NCBI RefSeq assembly: GCF_002813135.1
Contig: NZ_PHTY01000001.1
Location: 367,501 to 431,500 of the forward strand
Length of the DNA stretch: 64,000 bases
Reading direction: 5' to 3'
Source of the DNA: Ulvibacter sp. MAR_2010_11
Lineage (GTDB): Bacteria; Bacteroidota; Bacteroidia; Flavobacteriales; Flavobacteriaceae
Under the pieces are notes generated by a model. That model was not told the origin of the DNA, made no database searches, and saw only the letters and a program-made list of their open reading frames with translations. A program made the position numbers and the translations under genes. Below are positions 7,714-17,387 of the stretch, one piece after another; the first letter of the stretch is position 1; the number at the start of each line of letters is the position of its first letter.

Positions 7714-8382
7714 ATGATTTTAAACAAAGAAACAGCTCAAAAAACGGCTGAATTATTATTGCAAATTAATGCAATTAAATTACAACCGCAAAACCCTTTC
7801 ACTTGGGCATCGGGATGGAAATCTCCCATCTACTGCGATAACCGCGTAACCCTTTCATATCCAGCCATTCGCAACTTTATTCGTGAGCAGATGGCGGCTC
7901 AAATTGAAGAAATTTACGGAAAACCCGATGCAATCGCGGGTGTGGCAACAGGCGCCATTGGGATAGGTGCTCTGGTAGCAGATTACCTAAATCTGCCGTT
8001 TTGTTATGTGAGACCGGAAGCCAAAAAACACGGAAGACAAAATAAAATTGAAGGATATATAGAGCCCCACCAAACAGTTGTAGTGGTGGAAGATTTAATA
8101 AGTACCGGAATGAGCAGCTTGCTGGCAGTGGAGGCTTTGCGTGAGGCCGATGTAAATGTAAAAGGCATGATGGCTATTTTTACGTATGGTTTTGCAGTGG
8201 CTGAAGAAAATTTTAAAAAGGCCGATGTTACGCTAAATACACTTAGTAATTACGACAACCTTTTAAAACAGGCTGAAAAATTCAGATATATTTCGGGAGG
8301 AGAGGCAAAACTCTTGTCACAATGGCGAAAGGATCCCGGCAACTGGAATCCCAAAGAAGTAAAGAAGGCAAACGAGGCATAA
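7714..8382 (+). CDS. pyrE: Orotate phosphoribosyltransferase
   Basis: 222-aa enzyme of de novo pyrimidine synthesis: orotate plus PRPP gives orotidine 5'-monophosphate. The PRPP-binding motif VVVVEDLISTGMS and the orotate-site stretch WASGWKSPIYCDNR are present. The ATG at 7714 gives the usual flavobacterial N-terminus (MILNKETAQKTAELL...); a longer frame opens at 7582 but would run through the divergent NUDIX gene. It is followed after 42 nt by the SRPBCC gene, probably co-transcribed. Confidence 0.96.
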   Translation: MILNKETAQKTAELLLQINAIKLQPQNPFTWASGWKSPIYCDNRVTLSYPAIRNFIREQMAAQIEEIYGKPDAIAGVATGAIGIGALVADYLNLPFCYVRPEAKKHGRQNKIEGYIEPHQTVVVVEDLISTGMSSLLAVEALREADVNVKGMMAIFTYGFAVAEENFKKADVTLNTLSNYDNLLKQAEKFRYISGGEAKLLSQWRKDPGNWNPKEVKKANEA

Positions 8383-8424
8383 TTGTTGTCAAGTATACCC
8401 AAAAAACATTTTGAAACCCAAATC

Positions 8425-8817
8425 ATGGAATTAAAAAGTAAAAAAATAACGGTTCAGAAATCGGCTCAAGATCTTTGTGATTTTCTAAGTAAGGTTGAAA
8501 ACTTTGAACAATTAATGCCCGAAAACATCAGTAAGTTCGAAGTTATTAGAGAAGATGCCTTTGTATTTGCATTAAAAGGAATGCCCGAAATTGCACTGGA
8601 AGTAAAAGAAATTAATGCTCCAACTCAAATTACTTTAGGAGCTATAAGTGATAAAATTCCATTTACATTGGTAGGAAATATTGAGCCCATCGATGAAAAT
8701 TCTTCACAGGCAGAGCTTCAGTTTGAAGGCGATTTTAATCCTATGATGGCGATGATGATTAAAGGCCCTATCACCAAATTCTTAGAAACGTTGGCCACCA
8801 ATCTGGAAAACTCCTAA
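8425..8817 (+). CDS. SRPBCC (START/Bet v1-like) family protein
   Basis: 130-aa cytoplasmic protein, best start ATG 8425 (MELKSKKITVQKSAQDL). The pattern of an N-terminal strand, two short helices (LCDFLSKVENFEQLMP) and a beta-rich middle ending in a long C-terminal helix fits the SRPBCC ligand-binding fold; flavobacterial homologues commonly follow pyrE. The ligand is unknown. An upstream extension to 8383 has no similarity to these proteins. Its stop overlaps the last bases of the convergent birA gene (8814-8817). Confidence 0.8.
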   Translation: MELKSKKITVQKSAQDLCDFLSKVENFEQLMPENISKFEVIREDAFVFALKGMPEIALEVKEINAPTQITLGAISDKIPFTLVGNIEPIDENSSQAELQFEGDFNPMMAMMIKGPITKFLETLATNLENS

Positions 8818-9548
8818 AAAAGCATTTTTATTTCTTTTAAACGGAACTGCTGAAGTGTCTCGTTTTCGGCTTCAATTAAAATGAAACCTTCTTCGGAAAT
8901 CCCTTTAATTATTCCGTTAAACTGTTGTCCCGCTTCATTTTCAAAAACAGAAACCTTATTCTTTCTGAAGAGTACTTTTTCATAATCACTTTTCAACTTT
9001 AAAAAATCACCACCTTCAACACGTTGTAATTCGATCATCACCGCTTCTGAAACTTCTGTCAACACTTCATCCAGGTTATAGACTACACCCGTATTTAATC
9101 GCATAGAAGTTGCCTGTGGTAAGTTTTCAAATTTTGTTTCATTTACATTCAGGCCAATTCCAATCACCGACGAGGAAATAACATTGCTTTTAAACTGATT
9201 TTCAATAAGAATTCCTGCCAGCTTTTTTTGGTATGACATAATGTCGTTAGGCCATTTCACCGAAATTCCGGGAATTTGCAACTTTTTAAGTGCCGATTTC
9301 ACCCCTAGCGCTACTGCAAAAGTAATACCGGCTTGGTGCTCAATTGGCAAGCTACTAAACCGCTTAAACATACTAAAAGTAAGGCTTTCTCCCGATTTTG
9401 ATTGCCAGTGTGCCCCCATCTGCCCCCTTCCTTTTGTCTGCTTTTTGGTTATAACAATAACACCATCCTCCAACATCAAATCCTTGCCTAATTCTTTTAG
9501 GTAGGTGTTGGTGGAATCAATGGCATTAAGTTTGATTATTTTCAATTG
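8814..9548 (-). CDS. birA: Biotin-[acetyl-CoA-carboxylase] ligase
   Basis: Monofunctional biotin protein ligase (about 244 aa) that adenylates biotin and attaches it to the biotin carboxyl carrier protein. Catalytic-domain motifs: DSTNTYLKEL, the biotinyl-AMP loop KGRGQMGAHW, SVKWPNDI and KLAGILIEN; a short C-terminal SH3-like domain ends the protein. No N-terminal helix-turn-helix, so it should not be a repressor as in E. coli. I prefer a TTG start at 9548, directly before KIIKLNAIDSTN as in relatives; an ATG at 9617 would add 23 unusual residues and leave 13 nt to rsfS. Divergent from rsfS. Confidence 0.93.
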   Translation of the reverse strand, partial: QLKIIKLNAIDSTNTYLKELGKDLMLEDGVIVITKKQTKGRGQMGAHWQSKSGESLTFSMFKRFSSLPIEHQAGITFAVALGVKSALKKLQIPGISVKWPNDIMSYQKKLAGILIENQFKSNVISSSVIGIGLNVNETKFENLPQATSMRLNTGVVYNLDEVLTEVSEAVMIELQRVEGGDFLKLKSDYEKVLFRKNKVSVFENEAGQQFNGIIKGISEEGFILIEAENETLQQFRLKEIKMLF

Positions 9549-9604
9549 GTAAAAGATTGTATTACTAATACGTTCACAAAGCGTTTCAAGAAACAAAAAA
9601 GTAA

Positions 9605-9612
9605 TAACTTTG
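9605..9612 (+). promoter_or_regulatory. Candidate -7 box (TAACTTTG) of the rsfS operon
   Basis: Exact TAnnTTTG match, 18 nt before the rsfS ATG. Confidence 0.5.
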
Positions 9613-9630
9613 TGCAAATAAATACTATTA

Positions 9631-10002
9631 ATGTCGAAAAAAGAAGTCGGGACAGATCAACTTGTAACACAAATTATAACAGGAATTGAAGAAGTTAAGG
9701 GACAGAACATTGAGATTCTGGATCTTAGAGATATAGAGAATACAGTATGTGACTATTTTATTATATGCGATGGTACCTCGAACACACAGGTAAATGCCAT
9801 CGTAAATTCAATTCAAAAAATAGTGAGCAAATCCATCAAGGAAAAACCGTGGCATGTCGAAGGAAGTGATAATGCCGAATGGATACTTATGGACTATGTT
9901 CACGTGGTAGTTCACGTTTTCCAGAAACACATCCGTGAGTTTTACGATATCGAAGGATTATGGGGTGATGCCAAATCAGTAAAAATAGAAACAACTTATT
10001 AA
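9631..10002 (+). CDS. rsfS: Ribosomal silencing factor RsfS
   Basis: 123-aa RsfS/YbeB/iojap protein. It binds ribosomal protein uL14 on the 50S subunit and blocks subunit joining when nutrients are short. The core DIRDIENT-like start and CDYFIICDGTSNTQVNAI, then KPWHVEGSDNAEWILMDYVH and VFQKHIREFYDIEGLW, are characteristic. First gene of an operon with ftsH (18 nt downstream), which couples translation control to membrane proteolysis in many flavobacteria. Confidence 0.96.
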   Translation: MSKKEVGTDQLVTQIITGIEEVKGQNIEILDLRDIENTVCDYFIICDGTSNTQVNAIVNSIQKIVSKSIKEKPWHVEGSDNAEWILMDYVHVVVHVFQKHIREFYDIEGLWGDAKSVKIETTY

Positions 10003-10020
10003 AAAAACAGACCAAGCCAC

Positions 10021-11964
10021 ATGGCCGAAGAAAATAAAAAACCCGAAATAAAAAAACCTAAATTCAATGCTTATTGGATATATGCCGCAATCATACTTGT
10101 ATTTTTAGGTATACAATTTTTTGGTGGTAATAGCTGGTCACAACCTGCTAAAACTACACAATCTGAATTTCAAAAGTTTTTAAAGGATGGTGATGTAGAT
10201 AAGATAGAGATCGTCAATAAAAAAATTGCCAAGGTCTACCTAACACCGGAAGCGAGAACCAAAGAAGTTCACTCGAAGAAGAATGGAAATTCTATTTTCC
10301 CTGCCGGGGCGAACGATCCTACCTACGAATTTGAATTTGGTGATCTTCAAAATTTTGAAAACGATATCAACCAGATCAAGGCCGATAGCGGTATAAACAC
10401 GAAAATTGTTTGGAATACAGACAGCAATATGTGGGGAGAATTACTCCTTACGCTACTGCCCTTTATTGTGATTATCGGAATCTGGATATTTATTATGCGG
10501 AGGATGTCATCGGGAGCCGGTGGCGGTGCCGGAGGACAAATTTTTAATATTGGAAAGTCGAAAGCCAAGCTATTCGACGAAAAAACCGATGTTAAAACTT
10601 CTTTTAAAGATGTTGCCGGATTGGAAGGTGCGAAAGAAGAAGTACAGGAAATTGTAGATTTTTTGAGAACACCGGGAAAATATACTGCCTTGGGAGGTAA
10701 AATCCCAAAAGGAGCATTATTGGTAGGACCTCCGGGAACCGGAAAGACCTTATTGGCGAAAGCCGTTGCGGGAGAAGCCAAAGTGCCTTTCTTTTCACTT
10801 TCGGGGTCAGATTTTGTTGAAATGTTTGTGGGTGTGGGAGCATCTCGAGTACGTGACTTGTTTAAACAAGCCAAAGAAAAATCGCCGGCCATTATTTTTA
10901 TCGATGAAATTGATGCCATTGGACGCGCCAGAGGAAAGAATAACTTTTCAGGATCGAACGATGAGCGTGAAAACACTTTAAATCAATTACTTACCGAAAT
11001 GGACGGTTTTGGCACCAATACCAATGTAATTGTACTGGCTGCTACCAACCGTGCCGATGTATTGGACAAAGCTTTGATGCGCGCAGGACGTTTCGACAGA
11101 CAGATTTATGTTGACTTACCCGATGTGAGGGAGCGAAAAGAAATATTTGAAGTACACCTTCGTCCTATTAAAATTGACGATTCTTTGGATCTTGATTTTC
11201 TCGCAAAACAAACGCCGGGTTTCTCGGGTGCAGACATTGCAAACGTTTGTAATGAAGCAGCCCTAATTGCTGCAAGACAAGAAAAGAAATTTGTAGACAA
11301 GCAGGATTTCCTCGATGCAGTTGACCGAATTGTGGGAGGTCTCGAAAAGAAAAATAAAATTATAACTCCCGACGAGAAGAAAGCCATTGCGTTTCACGAA
11401 GCAGGGCATGCCACTGTAAGTTGGATGCTGGAGCACGCGGCACCTTTGGTTAAAGTAACCATTGTGCCTCGCGGACAGTCATTGGGTGCAGCCTGGTATT
11501 TACCGGAAGAGCGTCTTATTGTACGTCCCGAGCAAATGTTGGATGAGATGTGTGCTACAATGGGAGGACGTGCTGCCGAAAAAGTAATCTTCGGAAAAAT
11601 ATCAACGGGAGCTTTGAGCGATCTGGAAAAAGTAACGAAGCAGGCTCGTGCCATGGTAACTATTTATGGTTTAAACGAAGAAATTGGAAATCTCACCTAT
11701 TACGATTCTTCCGGACAAAATGAATATGGTTTTACAAAGCCGTATAGTGAAAAAACTGCTGAAATGATCGACCGAGAAATATCCAGGATGATTGAAGCAC
11801 AGTATCAAAGAGCCATTGAATTGTTAGAAAAAAATAAAGACAAACTCACTTTGCTTGCCAATGAATTGCTGGAGAAAGAAGTTATTTTTAAGGATAACCT
11901 TCAGCGAATTTTTGGCAACCGACCTTTCGACAAAACTGAAGAAGAAAAAGTGGCTACAACATAG
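10021..11964 (+). CDS. ftsH: ATP-dependent zinc metalloprotease FtsH
   Basis: 647-aa membrane-anchored AAA+ protease that degrades unassembled or damaged membrane proteins and short-lived regulators. Order: N-terminal TM helix (about 18-37), periplasmic domain (to about 135), second TM helix (about 140-160), AAA module with Walker A GPPGTGKT (from about 236), Walker [12 protein letters not shown] and second region of homology, then the M41 peptidase domain with HEAGH (near 459). Length is normal. It lies between rsfS and the LUD gene (111 nt); since FtsH controls LPS synthesis in E. coli, its position upstream of phospholipid genes is suggestive only. Confidence 0.97.
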   Translation: MAEENKKPEIKKPKFNAYWIYAAIILVFLGIQFFGGNSWSQPAKTTQSEFQKFLKDGDVDKIEIVNKKIAKVYLTPEARTKEVHSKKNGNSIFPAGANDPTYEFEFGDLQNFENDINQIKADSGINTKIVWNTDSNMWGELLLTLLPFIVIIGIWIFIMRRMSSGAGGGAGGQIFNIGKSKAKLFDEKTDVKTSFKDVAGLEGAKEEVQEIVDFLRTPGKYTALGGKIPKGALLVGPPGTGKTLLAKAVAGEAKVPFFSLSGSDFVEMFVGVGASRVRDLFKQAKEKSPAIIFIDEIDAIGRARGKNNFSGSNDERENTLNQLLTEMDGFGTNTNVIVLAATNRADVLDKALMRAGRFDRQIYVDLPDVRERKEIFEVHLRPIKIDDSLDLDFLAKQTPGFSGADIANVCNEAALIAARQEKKFVDKQDFLDAVDRIVGGLEKKNKIITPDEKKAIAFHEAGHATVSWMLEHAAPLVKVTIVPRGQSLGAAWYLPEERLIVRPEQMLDEMCATMGGRAAEKVIFGKISTGALSDLEKVTKQARAMVTIYGLNEEIGNLTYYDSSGQNEYGFTKPYSEKTAEMIDREISRMIEAQYQRAIELLEKNKDKLTLLANELLEKEVIFKDNLQRIFGNRPFDKTEEEKVATT

Positions 11965-12075
11965 TGTCGCCATTTGCGTTTAACTTGTAAACTTTAGTTT
12001 TTCGGTGACAGAACTTCAGTTTAGATTTTATATATTTGATGAATAACGTTTTAACACTCCTCAAAAAACTTATAC

Positions 12076-12675
12076 ATGAGTCTGTTTAAAAGACTTTTAA
12101 ATCCTAATTATAAGTCAGAAGAAAAATCCAAATCTGACCAGAGCAAATATTACCCAGAAGAGAAGTTACCCACCGACGAAAAATTCACCTTTAATTTCAA
12201 CAAGAATGGTGGAAAATTTTTATACTGTGAGAATTTGGATGAAGTTCTGGATGCATTTGACAATATTTTACTGGAGAACGATTGGTACGAGCAAGATGTC
12301 TTTTGCATTAACGATCAATTAATTTCTCGCTTTGAGGGTTACAATTTAAATTTCATCAAAAAAACAACTGCAACCTTCTTTCTTTCCACTTGTGAATCGT
12401 TGGTTGCCAATAATGGATCCATTTTACTTTGCTCCAATCAAATAAAAGAAAAGAAACTAAAAGAGTTGCCTTCTAATTTTGTGATTTTTGCGACTACCAG
12501 TCAGTTAGTGGACAACATTAGTGAAGGGCTTCGCAATATAAAAAACCAGAGCAGAAGCCATATTCCAAGTAACATTACCACCATTCAAGACTTCGAAACC
12601 GAAAAAGAAAAGGACTTCATGAGTTATGGAAGTAGCACAAAAAACCTATATTTGCTGCTACTGGAAGACCTATAA
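12076..12675 (+). CDS. LUD domain (LutC/YkgG-like) protein
   Basis: 199-aa cytoplasmic protein. The C-terminal ~120 residues (FLSTCESLVANNGSILL... and FVIFATTSQLVDNI) fit the LUD domain of the lactate-utilisation protein LutC. No lutA or lutB is nearby and no iron-sulfur motif is present, so a lactate role is not supported. The conserved position between ftsH and cdsA in flavobacteria, with only 3 nt to cdsA, points to a link with membrane lipid synthesis or homeostasis instead. The N-terminal ~50 residues are charged and probably disordered. Confidence 0.75.
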   Translation: MSLFKRLLNPNYKSEEKSKSDQSKYYPEEKLPTDEKFTFNFNKNGGKFLYCENLDEVLDAFDNILLENDWYEQDVFCINDQLISRFEGYNLNFIKKTTATFFLSTCESLVANNGSILLCSNQIKEKKLKELPSNFVIFATTSQLVDNISEGLRNIKNQSRSHIPSNITTIQDFETEKEKDFMSYGSSTKNLYLLLLEDL

Positions 12676-12678
12676 TCT

Positions 12679-13482
12679 ATGAAGGAAATTATTGTGCGAT
12701 CTCTATCGGGTGCATTATACATTTCGATAATCATCATTTCAATGTTTGCCTCGCGCGAATGGTTTATGGGACTCTTCTTTCTTCTGGGTCTTATTACCGT
12801 CTATGAATTTTTAAAATTAGTACACTTAAAAAGCTATCTGGCTTATGTATTGTTAGCGGCGGGAATGTATTTTTTAAGCTATCGCGTTTTTGATATTGAT
12901 GCTGTGTATTTGTTCCTAATACTTTCCGGTTTTGTCAATCTGTTTTTACTGAAAGATATTCTTTGGGTTAACAAAATTCCGATGTTTGAAAAGAAGAAAT
13001 ACGTTACAATCATACTTTATATCATTAGTGGATTTGTTTTCATTACCCTCATTCCATTTAGCAACGAAGAATTTGTTCCTGAAATTATCATAGGAATATT
13101 TATCTTAGTATGGTCTAATGACAGTTTTGCCTATTTAATTGGAAAGAATTTCGGGAAACACAAATTGCTGGAGCGAATTTCCCCTAAAAAAACAGTAGAA
13201 GGATTTTTAGGAGGTTTAGCCGGCTCTGTATGTGCAGGTTTTTTTATCTTTAAGTATACACAACTTTTTACTTTAAATTCCTGGATAGCAATGGCCGTTA
13301 TCATTACTGCTTTTGGTACTGTAGGGGATTTAATCCAGTCCAGGTTTAAACGCCAGGCAGGGGTAAAAGATAGTGGTATTTTAATGCCGGGACATGGAGG
13401 GCTGTACGACAGATTGGACAGTATTATTTACTCTGCTCCCTTTATTTATGCATTTTTAGAAATTATGGATTATGTTTCATAG
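12679..13482 (+). CDS. cdsA: Phosphatidate cytidylyltransferase
   Basis: 267-aa polytopic inner-membrane enzyme that makes CDP-diacylglycerol from phosphatidic acid and CTP. About seven or eight hydrophobic segments are visible, and the C-terminal CDS signature is complete (SRFKRQAGVKDSGILMPGHG, then GLYDR). Its last 11 nt overlap psd, so both are surely co-transcribed. CDP-diacylglycerol feeds phosphatidylserine synthesis; the phosphatidylserine synthase itself is not in this window. Confidence 0.96.
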   Translation: MKEIIVRSLSGALYISIIIISMFASREWFMGLFFLLGLITVYEFLKLVHLKSYLAYVLLAAGMYFLSYRVFDIDAVYLFLILSGFVNLFLLKDILWVNKIPMFEKKKYVTIILYIISGFVFITLIPFSNEEFVPEIIIGIFILVWSNDSFAYLIGKNFGKHKLLERISPKKTVEGFLGGLAGSVCAGFFIFKYTQLFTLNSWIAMAVIITAFGTVGDLIQSRFKRQAGVKDSGILMPGHGGLYDRLDSIIYSAPFIYAFLEIMDYVS

Positions 13483-14122
13483 AGAAGGACACAAAATTAT
13501 ACTCATCACTTTTTTCATTATTGTGATACTGAGTCTTTTGGTAGATTTTTTTGTAGTGAATACAATGCTTAAAGGAGGAGTCATTATTATTTTTATCGTC
13601 CTTTTGGTGTTGGTACTACAATTTTTCAGAAATCCAAAAAGAAACTTTACTGCCAGTGAATCACAGCTTGTATCTCCCGTAGATGGAAAGGTGGTCGTGA
13701 TAGAAGAGGTTTTTGAAAAGGAATATTTCAACGAGAAACGCATTCAGGTATCCGTTTTTATGTCGCCAATAAATGTGCATGTAACTCGCTATCCTGTTGG
13801 TGGAAAAGTAGTGTATAGCAAATACCATCCGGGGAAATATTTGGTTGCCTGGCACCCCAAATCGAGCGAAGAAAATGAACGGACAACTGTGGTCGTTAAC
13901 AACAATACCTTTGGAGACATCTTACACCGTCAAATTGCCGGTGCATTGGCGAAGCGGATTGTAAATTACGCCAAAGAAGGTGAGGAGGTTAAACAGGCTG
14001 AAGACAGTGGATTTATTAAATTCGGATCTCGTGTGGATGTATTTTTACCTTTGGATTGCACAATAGATGTAAAGCTCAATCAAATGGTTAAAGGAGGGAT
14101 TACCAGTATTGCATCAAAATGA
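13472..14122 (+). CDS. psd: Phosphatidylserine decarboxylase, short type
   Basis: 216-aa proenzyme that converts phosphatidylserine to phosphatidylethanolamine. Two N-terminal hydrophobic segments (about 9-50) anchor it. VSVFMSPINVHVTRYPVGG is the conserved core; the self-cleavage site is FGS (G185-S186), where Ser186 should become the pyruvoyl group. Size and FGS motif mark the short (archaeal-type, Psd-A-like) form rather than the 300-aa LGST form of E. coli. Overlaps cdsA by 11 nt and the acyl-CoA-binding gene by 4 nt. Confidence 0.95.
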   Translation: MFHREGHKIILITFFIIVILSLLVDFFVVNTMLKGGVIIIFIVLLVLVLQFFRNPKRNFTASESQLVSPVDGKVVVIEEVFEKEYFNEKRIQVSVFMSPINVHVTRYPVGGKVVYSKYHPGKYLVAWHPKSSEENERTTVVVNNNTFGDILHRQIAGALAKRIVNYAKEGEEVKQAEDSGFIKFGSRVDVFLPLDCTIDVKLNQMVKGGITSIASK

Positions 14123-14391
14123 CTTCTGAAGAATTAGATATCGCCTTTAGAAATGCTGTAGACAGCATTAACAATCATACAGATCCCTTTCCTGCAGATG
14201 TGCTACTTAAATTATATGCCTATTATAAACGTGCCACCAACTCCCAGGACAGTCCCAGGAGTAACAGTAGCAATCCTTTAGTTTCAGCCTTTAAAACCAA
14301 CGCCCTTTTCCAAACCCGTGGACTAACCACCGACGAAGCTAAAGAGTTGTACATAGAAGCGGTAAAACAATACTTTTTGTATCGAAAGTGA
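14119..14391 (+). CDS. Acyl-CoA-binding protein
   Basis: 90-aa four-helix protein of the ACBP family: LDIAFRNAVDSINN, PFPADVLLKLYAYYKRAT and TDEAKELYIEAVKQYF match the helices that hold the acyl-CoA. It presumably buffers or carries long-chain acyl-CoA in the cytoplasm. ACBPs are widespread in eukaryotes but patchy in bacteria; in flavobacteria the gene often ends this cdsA-psd operon. It overlaps psd by 4 nt. Its stop codon TGA (14389-14391) is the first TGA of a degenerate heptamer array. Confidence 0.9.
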   Translation: MTSEELDIAFRNAVDSINNHTDPFPADVLLKLYAYYKRATNSQDSPRSNSSNPLVSAFKTNALFQTRGLTTDEAKELYIEAVKQYFLYRK

Positions 14392-14450
14392 GGAGTGGCT
14401 GTGAGCTGTGAGCTGTGAGCTGTGAGCTGTGAGCTGTGAGCTGTGAGCAA
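14389..14450 (+). repeat. TGAGCTG heptanucleotide array, six perfect units
   Basis: TGAGGAG (containing the stop codon of the acyl-CoA-binding gene), one 6-bp unit TGGCTG, six perfect TGAGCTG copies (14402-14443), then TGAGCAA. Same strand as the gene before it. Confidence 0.95.
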
Positions 14451-14496
14451 AATTATATTATTCGTCCCAATTCACCACTCACCCTTCGGAAGTTAC

Positions 14497-14524
14497 GATT
14501 TGGGATTTGGGATTTGGGATTTGA
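14497..14524. repeat. GATTTGG heptanucleotide array, four units
   Basis: Three GATTTGG copies and one GATTTGA, in the gap between two convergent genes. The same 7-bp period as its neighbours. Confidence 0.88.
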
Positions 14525-14558
14525 AAGTTGAATGCGGTAAGCTGTAAGTAAAATATTT

Positions 14559-14635
14559 TTCCCTTTTCGCTATTCCCTTTTCCCTATTCCCTAATTCCTT
14601 TTCACCCTTCACTGCTCACGGCTCACTGCTCACTT
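14559..14635 (-). repeat. Graded heptanucleotide array running from the valS stop codon
   Basis: Eleven 7-bp units stay in strict phase while the unit drifts: TTCCCTT, TTCGCTA, TTCCCTT, TTCCCTA, TTCCCTA, ATTCCTT, TTCACCC, TTCACTG, CTCACGG, CTCACTG, CTCACTT. On the minus strand this starts with TGAGCAG units at the valS stop codon (14630-14632 lies in the last unit), passes through TGAAGGG, and ends as TAGGGAA. Confidence 0.92.
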
Positions 14636-17260
14636 TAAATTAGCTAAACTTGCTTTAAGCGTTTCGATTTTAGCAATGGCGTCGGCTTCCTTTTGTTTTT
14701 CCATAGCAACCACTTGCTCCGGCGCTCCACTCACAAAGCGTTCATTGCGAAGCTTTCCTTGTACACTCTTCAAAAATCCTTGTGTATAATTCAATTCTTC
14801 ACTAAGTTTTGCAATTTCTTCATCGATGTCTATAGCGCCCTTAATAGGAATAAAATATTCGTTGGATTTTACTCTGAATGTCAAAGCGCCTTCAACTGCT
14901 TCGGAACTATATTCCAGTTTTGAAACATTTCCGAGCTTACAAATTACAGTATCAAAATCTGCTGAAACCCTATCATTATTAATAACCGAAAGGTCTATAG
15001 AATCCTTAAACGAAATATTCTTCTCTTTCCGAATGGTTCTAATCCCCGCAATTACCTCAGAAGCAAAATCGAACGAAGCAATTAATTTTTCATCATAGGA
15101 AGTTATTTCCGGCCAAGCACTAATTATCAAAGCTTCGTTTGTATTTCTTCCTGAAATATGTTGCCAAATTTCTTCCGAAATAAAAGGAACGAACGGATGC
15201 AGTATCTTTAAGTTATCTTCCAATATCGAAATAACTTCAGCGTAGGTTTTAGCCGAAATAGGCTCGCCATAAGCAGGTTTTACCATTTCCAGAAACCAGG
15301 AACAGAAATCGTCCCACACCAATTTATACGTGGCCATTAAGGCATCACTAATTCGGTATTTGCTGAAATGATTTTCAATTTCAGCCAAACTCTTCTGAAA
15401 TGTGTTCCGATACCAAGCTATTGCCACGGAAGCTGTATCGGTTTCACCCTTAGCTTCAGAAACCTCCCAGCCGTCAATTAAACGATAGGCGTTCCAAATT
15501 TTGGTAACAAAACCGCTTCCCTGCTTGCACAAATCTTCATCGAACATAAGATCATTTCCGGCAGGCGAACTTAACAGCATTCCAACCCGTACGCCATCGG
15601 CACCGTATTTTTCTATCAATTCGATAGGATCCGGTGAATTTCCCAAAGACTTACTCATCTTTCTACGCTGTTTATCCCGCACTATTCCAGTGAGATACAC
15701 ATTGGTAAATGGTTTTTCGTTCCGGTATTCGTACCCGGCAATAATCATACGAGCCACCCAAAAAAATAGAATCTCGGGAGCCGTAACCAAATCGTTTGTT
15801 GGATAGTAATAATTTACTTCCTTGTTATCGGGTTCCAGAATACCTCCAAAGACACTAATTGGCCATAACCACGAAGAAAACCATGTGTCAAGCGCATCGG
15901 GATCCTGTGTTAGATCGACAGCTTCCAAGTTTGAATTTCCCGATTTTTTCCGAGCTTCCAGAACAGCTTCCTCTAAAGTTTCAGCAACTACAAAATCTTC
16001 TTTTCCGTCGCCGAAATAATAGGCCGGAATTTGCTGTCCCCACCACAACTGACGAGAAATATTCCAATCCCGAACATTTTCCATCCAATGGCGATAGGTG
16101 TTTACAAACTTTTCGGGTACAAGTTGGACCTCTTTCTCTAGTACGGCATCAAGGGCAGGCTGCGCCAGTTCTTTCATTTTTAAGAACCATTGATCGCTTA
16201 ATTTAGGTTCAATAATGGCTCCGGTGCGTTCGCTGGTTCCAACTTTATTGGTGTGTAATTCGGTTTTGATTAAAACACCCATCGACTCCAGTTCCTTTAC
16301 AATTTCTTTTCTGGCTACAAATCGGTCTTTGCCTTTGTAATGCAGTCCAAAACTATTTAAAGTCGCATCATCATTTAAAATATCGATTACTTCCAAACCA
16401 TGCTTATCTCCAAGCATTTTATCATTTTCGTCGTGAGCAGGAGTTACCTTTAAACACCCTGTTCCAAACTCGATGTCAACATATTCGTCCTCAATTATTG
16501 GAATCACGCGATTGCAAACAGGAACAATCGCTTTTTTCCCTTTTAAATGTCTGAAACGCTCATCTGCAGGGTTGATACATATGGCAGTATCACCTAAAAT
16601 TGTTTCAGGGCGTGTTGTAGCAATGGTTACAAAAGCATCACTGTCTTCAATTTTATAATTTAAATAATAGAGATTTCCTTGTTTTTCCTGATAAATTACC
16701 TCCTCGTCAGACAAGGTGGTCTTTGCCTGAGGATCCCAATTTACCATGCGATAGCCTCTGTAAATGTTTCCTTTTTTGTATAAATCGACAAACACCTTGA
16801 TAACAGATGCTGACATATCGTCATCCATAGTAAATTTAGTGCGTTCCCAATCGCAGGAAGCACCTAATTTTTTAAGTTGCTCCAGGATAATTCCACCGTG
16901 TTTATGGGTCCAATCCCAGGCGTGTTCCAAAAACACTTCCCGTGATAGATCTTCCTTCGCGATACCATCCTCCTTCAATTTTGCAACCACCTTAGCTTCG
17001 GTAGCAATTGAGGCGTGGTCGGTTCCCGGTACCCAGCATGCATTGTATCCTTTTAATCGGGCACGACGAATTAACACATCCTGAAGTGTATTGTTCAGCA
17101 TATGTCCCATATGTAAGACCCCGGTAACATTTGGAGGGGGTATTACGATGGTATACGGCTCTCGTTCGTCTACTTCACTGTGGAAATAGTTATGCTCCAT
17201 CCAGTAGCTATACCACTTATTTTCAACTATTTGAGAGTTATATTTTGCCTCTAAAGCCAT
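14630..17260 (-). CDS. valS: Valine--tRNA ligase
   Basis: 876-aa class I aminoacyl-tRNA synthetase that charges tRNA-Val. The ATP-binding HIGH motif is HMGH (50-53, in [10 protein letters not shown]), KMSKS is near 534-538 ([14 protein letters not shown]), the CP1 editing domain lies between ([15 protein letters not shown]), and the C-terminus ends in the coiled-coil arm typical of ValS ([14 protein letters not shown]...). Length is normal. Monocistronic, convergent with the acyl-CoA-binding gene. The stop codon TGA lies within a CTCACTT/AAGTGAG repeat unit. Confidence 0.97.
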   Translation of the reverse strand: MALEAKYNSQIVENKWYSYWMEHNYFHSEVDEREPYTIVIPPPNVTGVLHMGHMLNNTLQDVLIRRARLKGYNACWVPGTDHASIATEAKVVAKLKEDGIAKEDLSREVFLEHAWDWTHKHGGIILEQLKKLGASCDWERTKFTMDDDMSASVIKVFVDLYKKGNIYRGYRMVNWDPQAKTTLSDEEVIYQEKQGNLYYLNYKIEDSDAFVTIATTRPETILGDTAICINPADERFRHLKGKKAIVPVCNRVIPIIEDEYVDIEFGTGCLKVTPAHDENDKMLGDKHGLEVIDILNDDATLNSFGLHYKGKDRFVARKEIVKELESMGVLIKTELHTNKVGTSERTGAIIEPKLSDQWFLKMKELAQPALDAVLEKEVQLVPEKFVNTYRHWMENVRDWNISRQLWWGQQIPAYYFGDGKEDFVVAETLEEAVLEARKKSGNSNLEAVDLTQDPDALDTWFSSWLWPISVFGGILEPDNKEVNYYYPTNDLVTAPEILFFWVARMIIAGYEYRNEKPFTNVYLTGIVRDKQRRKMSKSLGNSPDPIELIEKYGADGVRVGMLLSSPAGNDLMFDEDLCKQGSGFVTKIWNAYRLIDGWEVSEAKGETDTASVAIAWYRNTFQKSLAEIENHFSKYRISDALMATYKLVWDDFCSWFLEMVKPAYGEPISAKTYAEVISILEDNLKILHPFVPFISEEIWQHISGRNTNEALIISAWPEITSYDEKLIASFDFASEVIAGIRTIRKEKNISFKDSIDLSVINNDRVSADFDTVICKLGNVSKLEYSSEAVEGALTFRVKSNEYFIPIKGAIDIDEEIAKLSEELNYTQGFLKSVQGKLRNERFVSGAPEQVVAMEKQKEADAIAKIETLKASLANLK

Positions 17261-17387
17261 TTTTGGTCTGATTTTTGAACTATAATCTACAAAAGTAGTT
17301 ATATCTGCAAGATTACGAAAGTGAATAACTTATTTTGCAGTTTGTAAGAAAGATACTTACATTAGCTATTCTAAAATGTTAGAAATT

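Noticed and set aside
10347-10976. 209-codon minus-strand frame in ftsH
   Set aside because: Fully antisense to the conserved AAA region of FtsH; no recognisable protein.
14223-14450. Minus-strand frame encoding LTAHSSQ repeats over the TGAGCTG array
   Set aside because: Same artefact: antisense to the acyl-CoA-binding gene and made of repeat translation.
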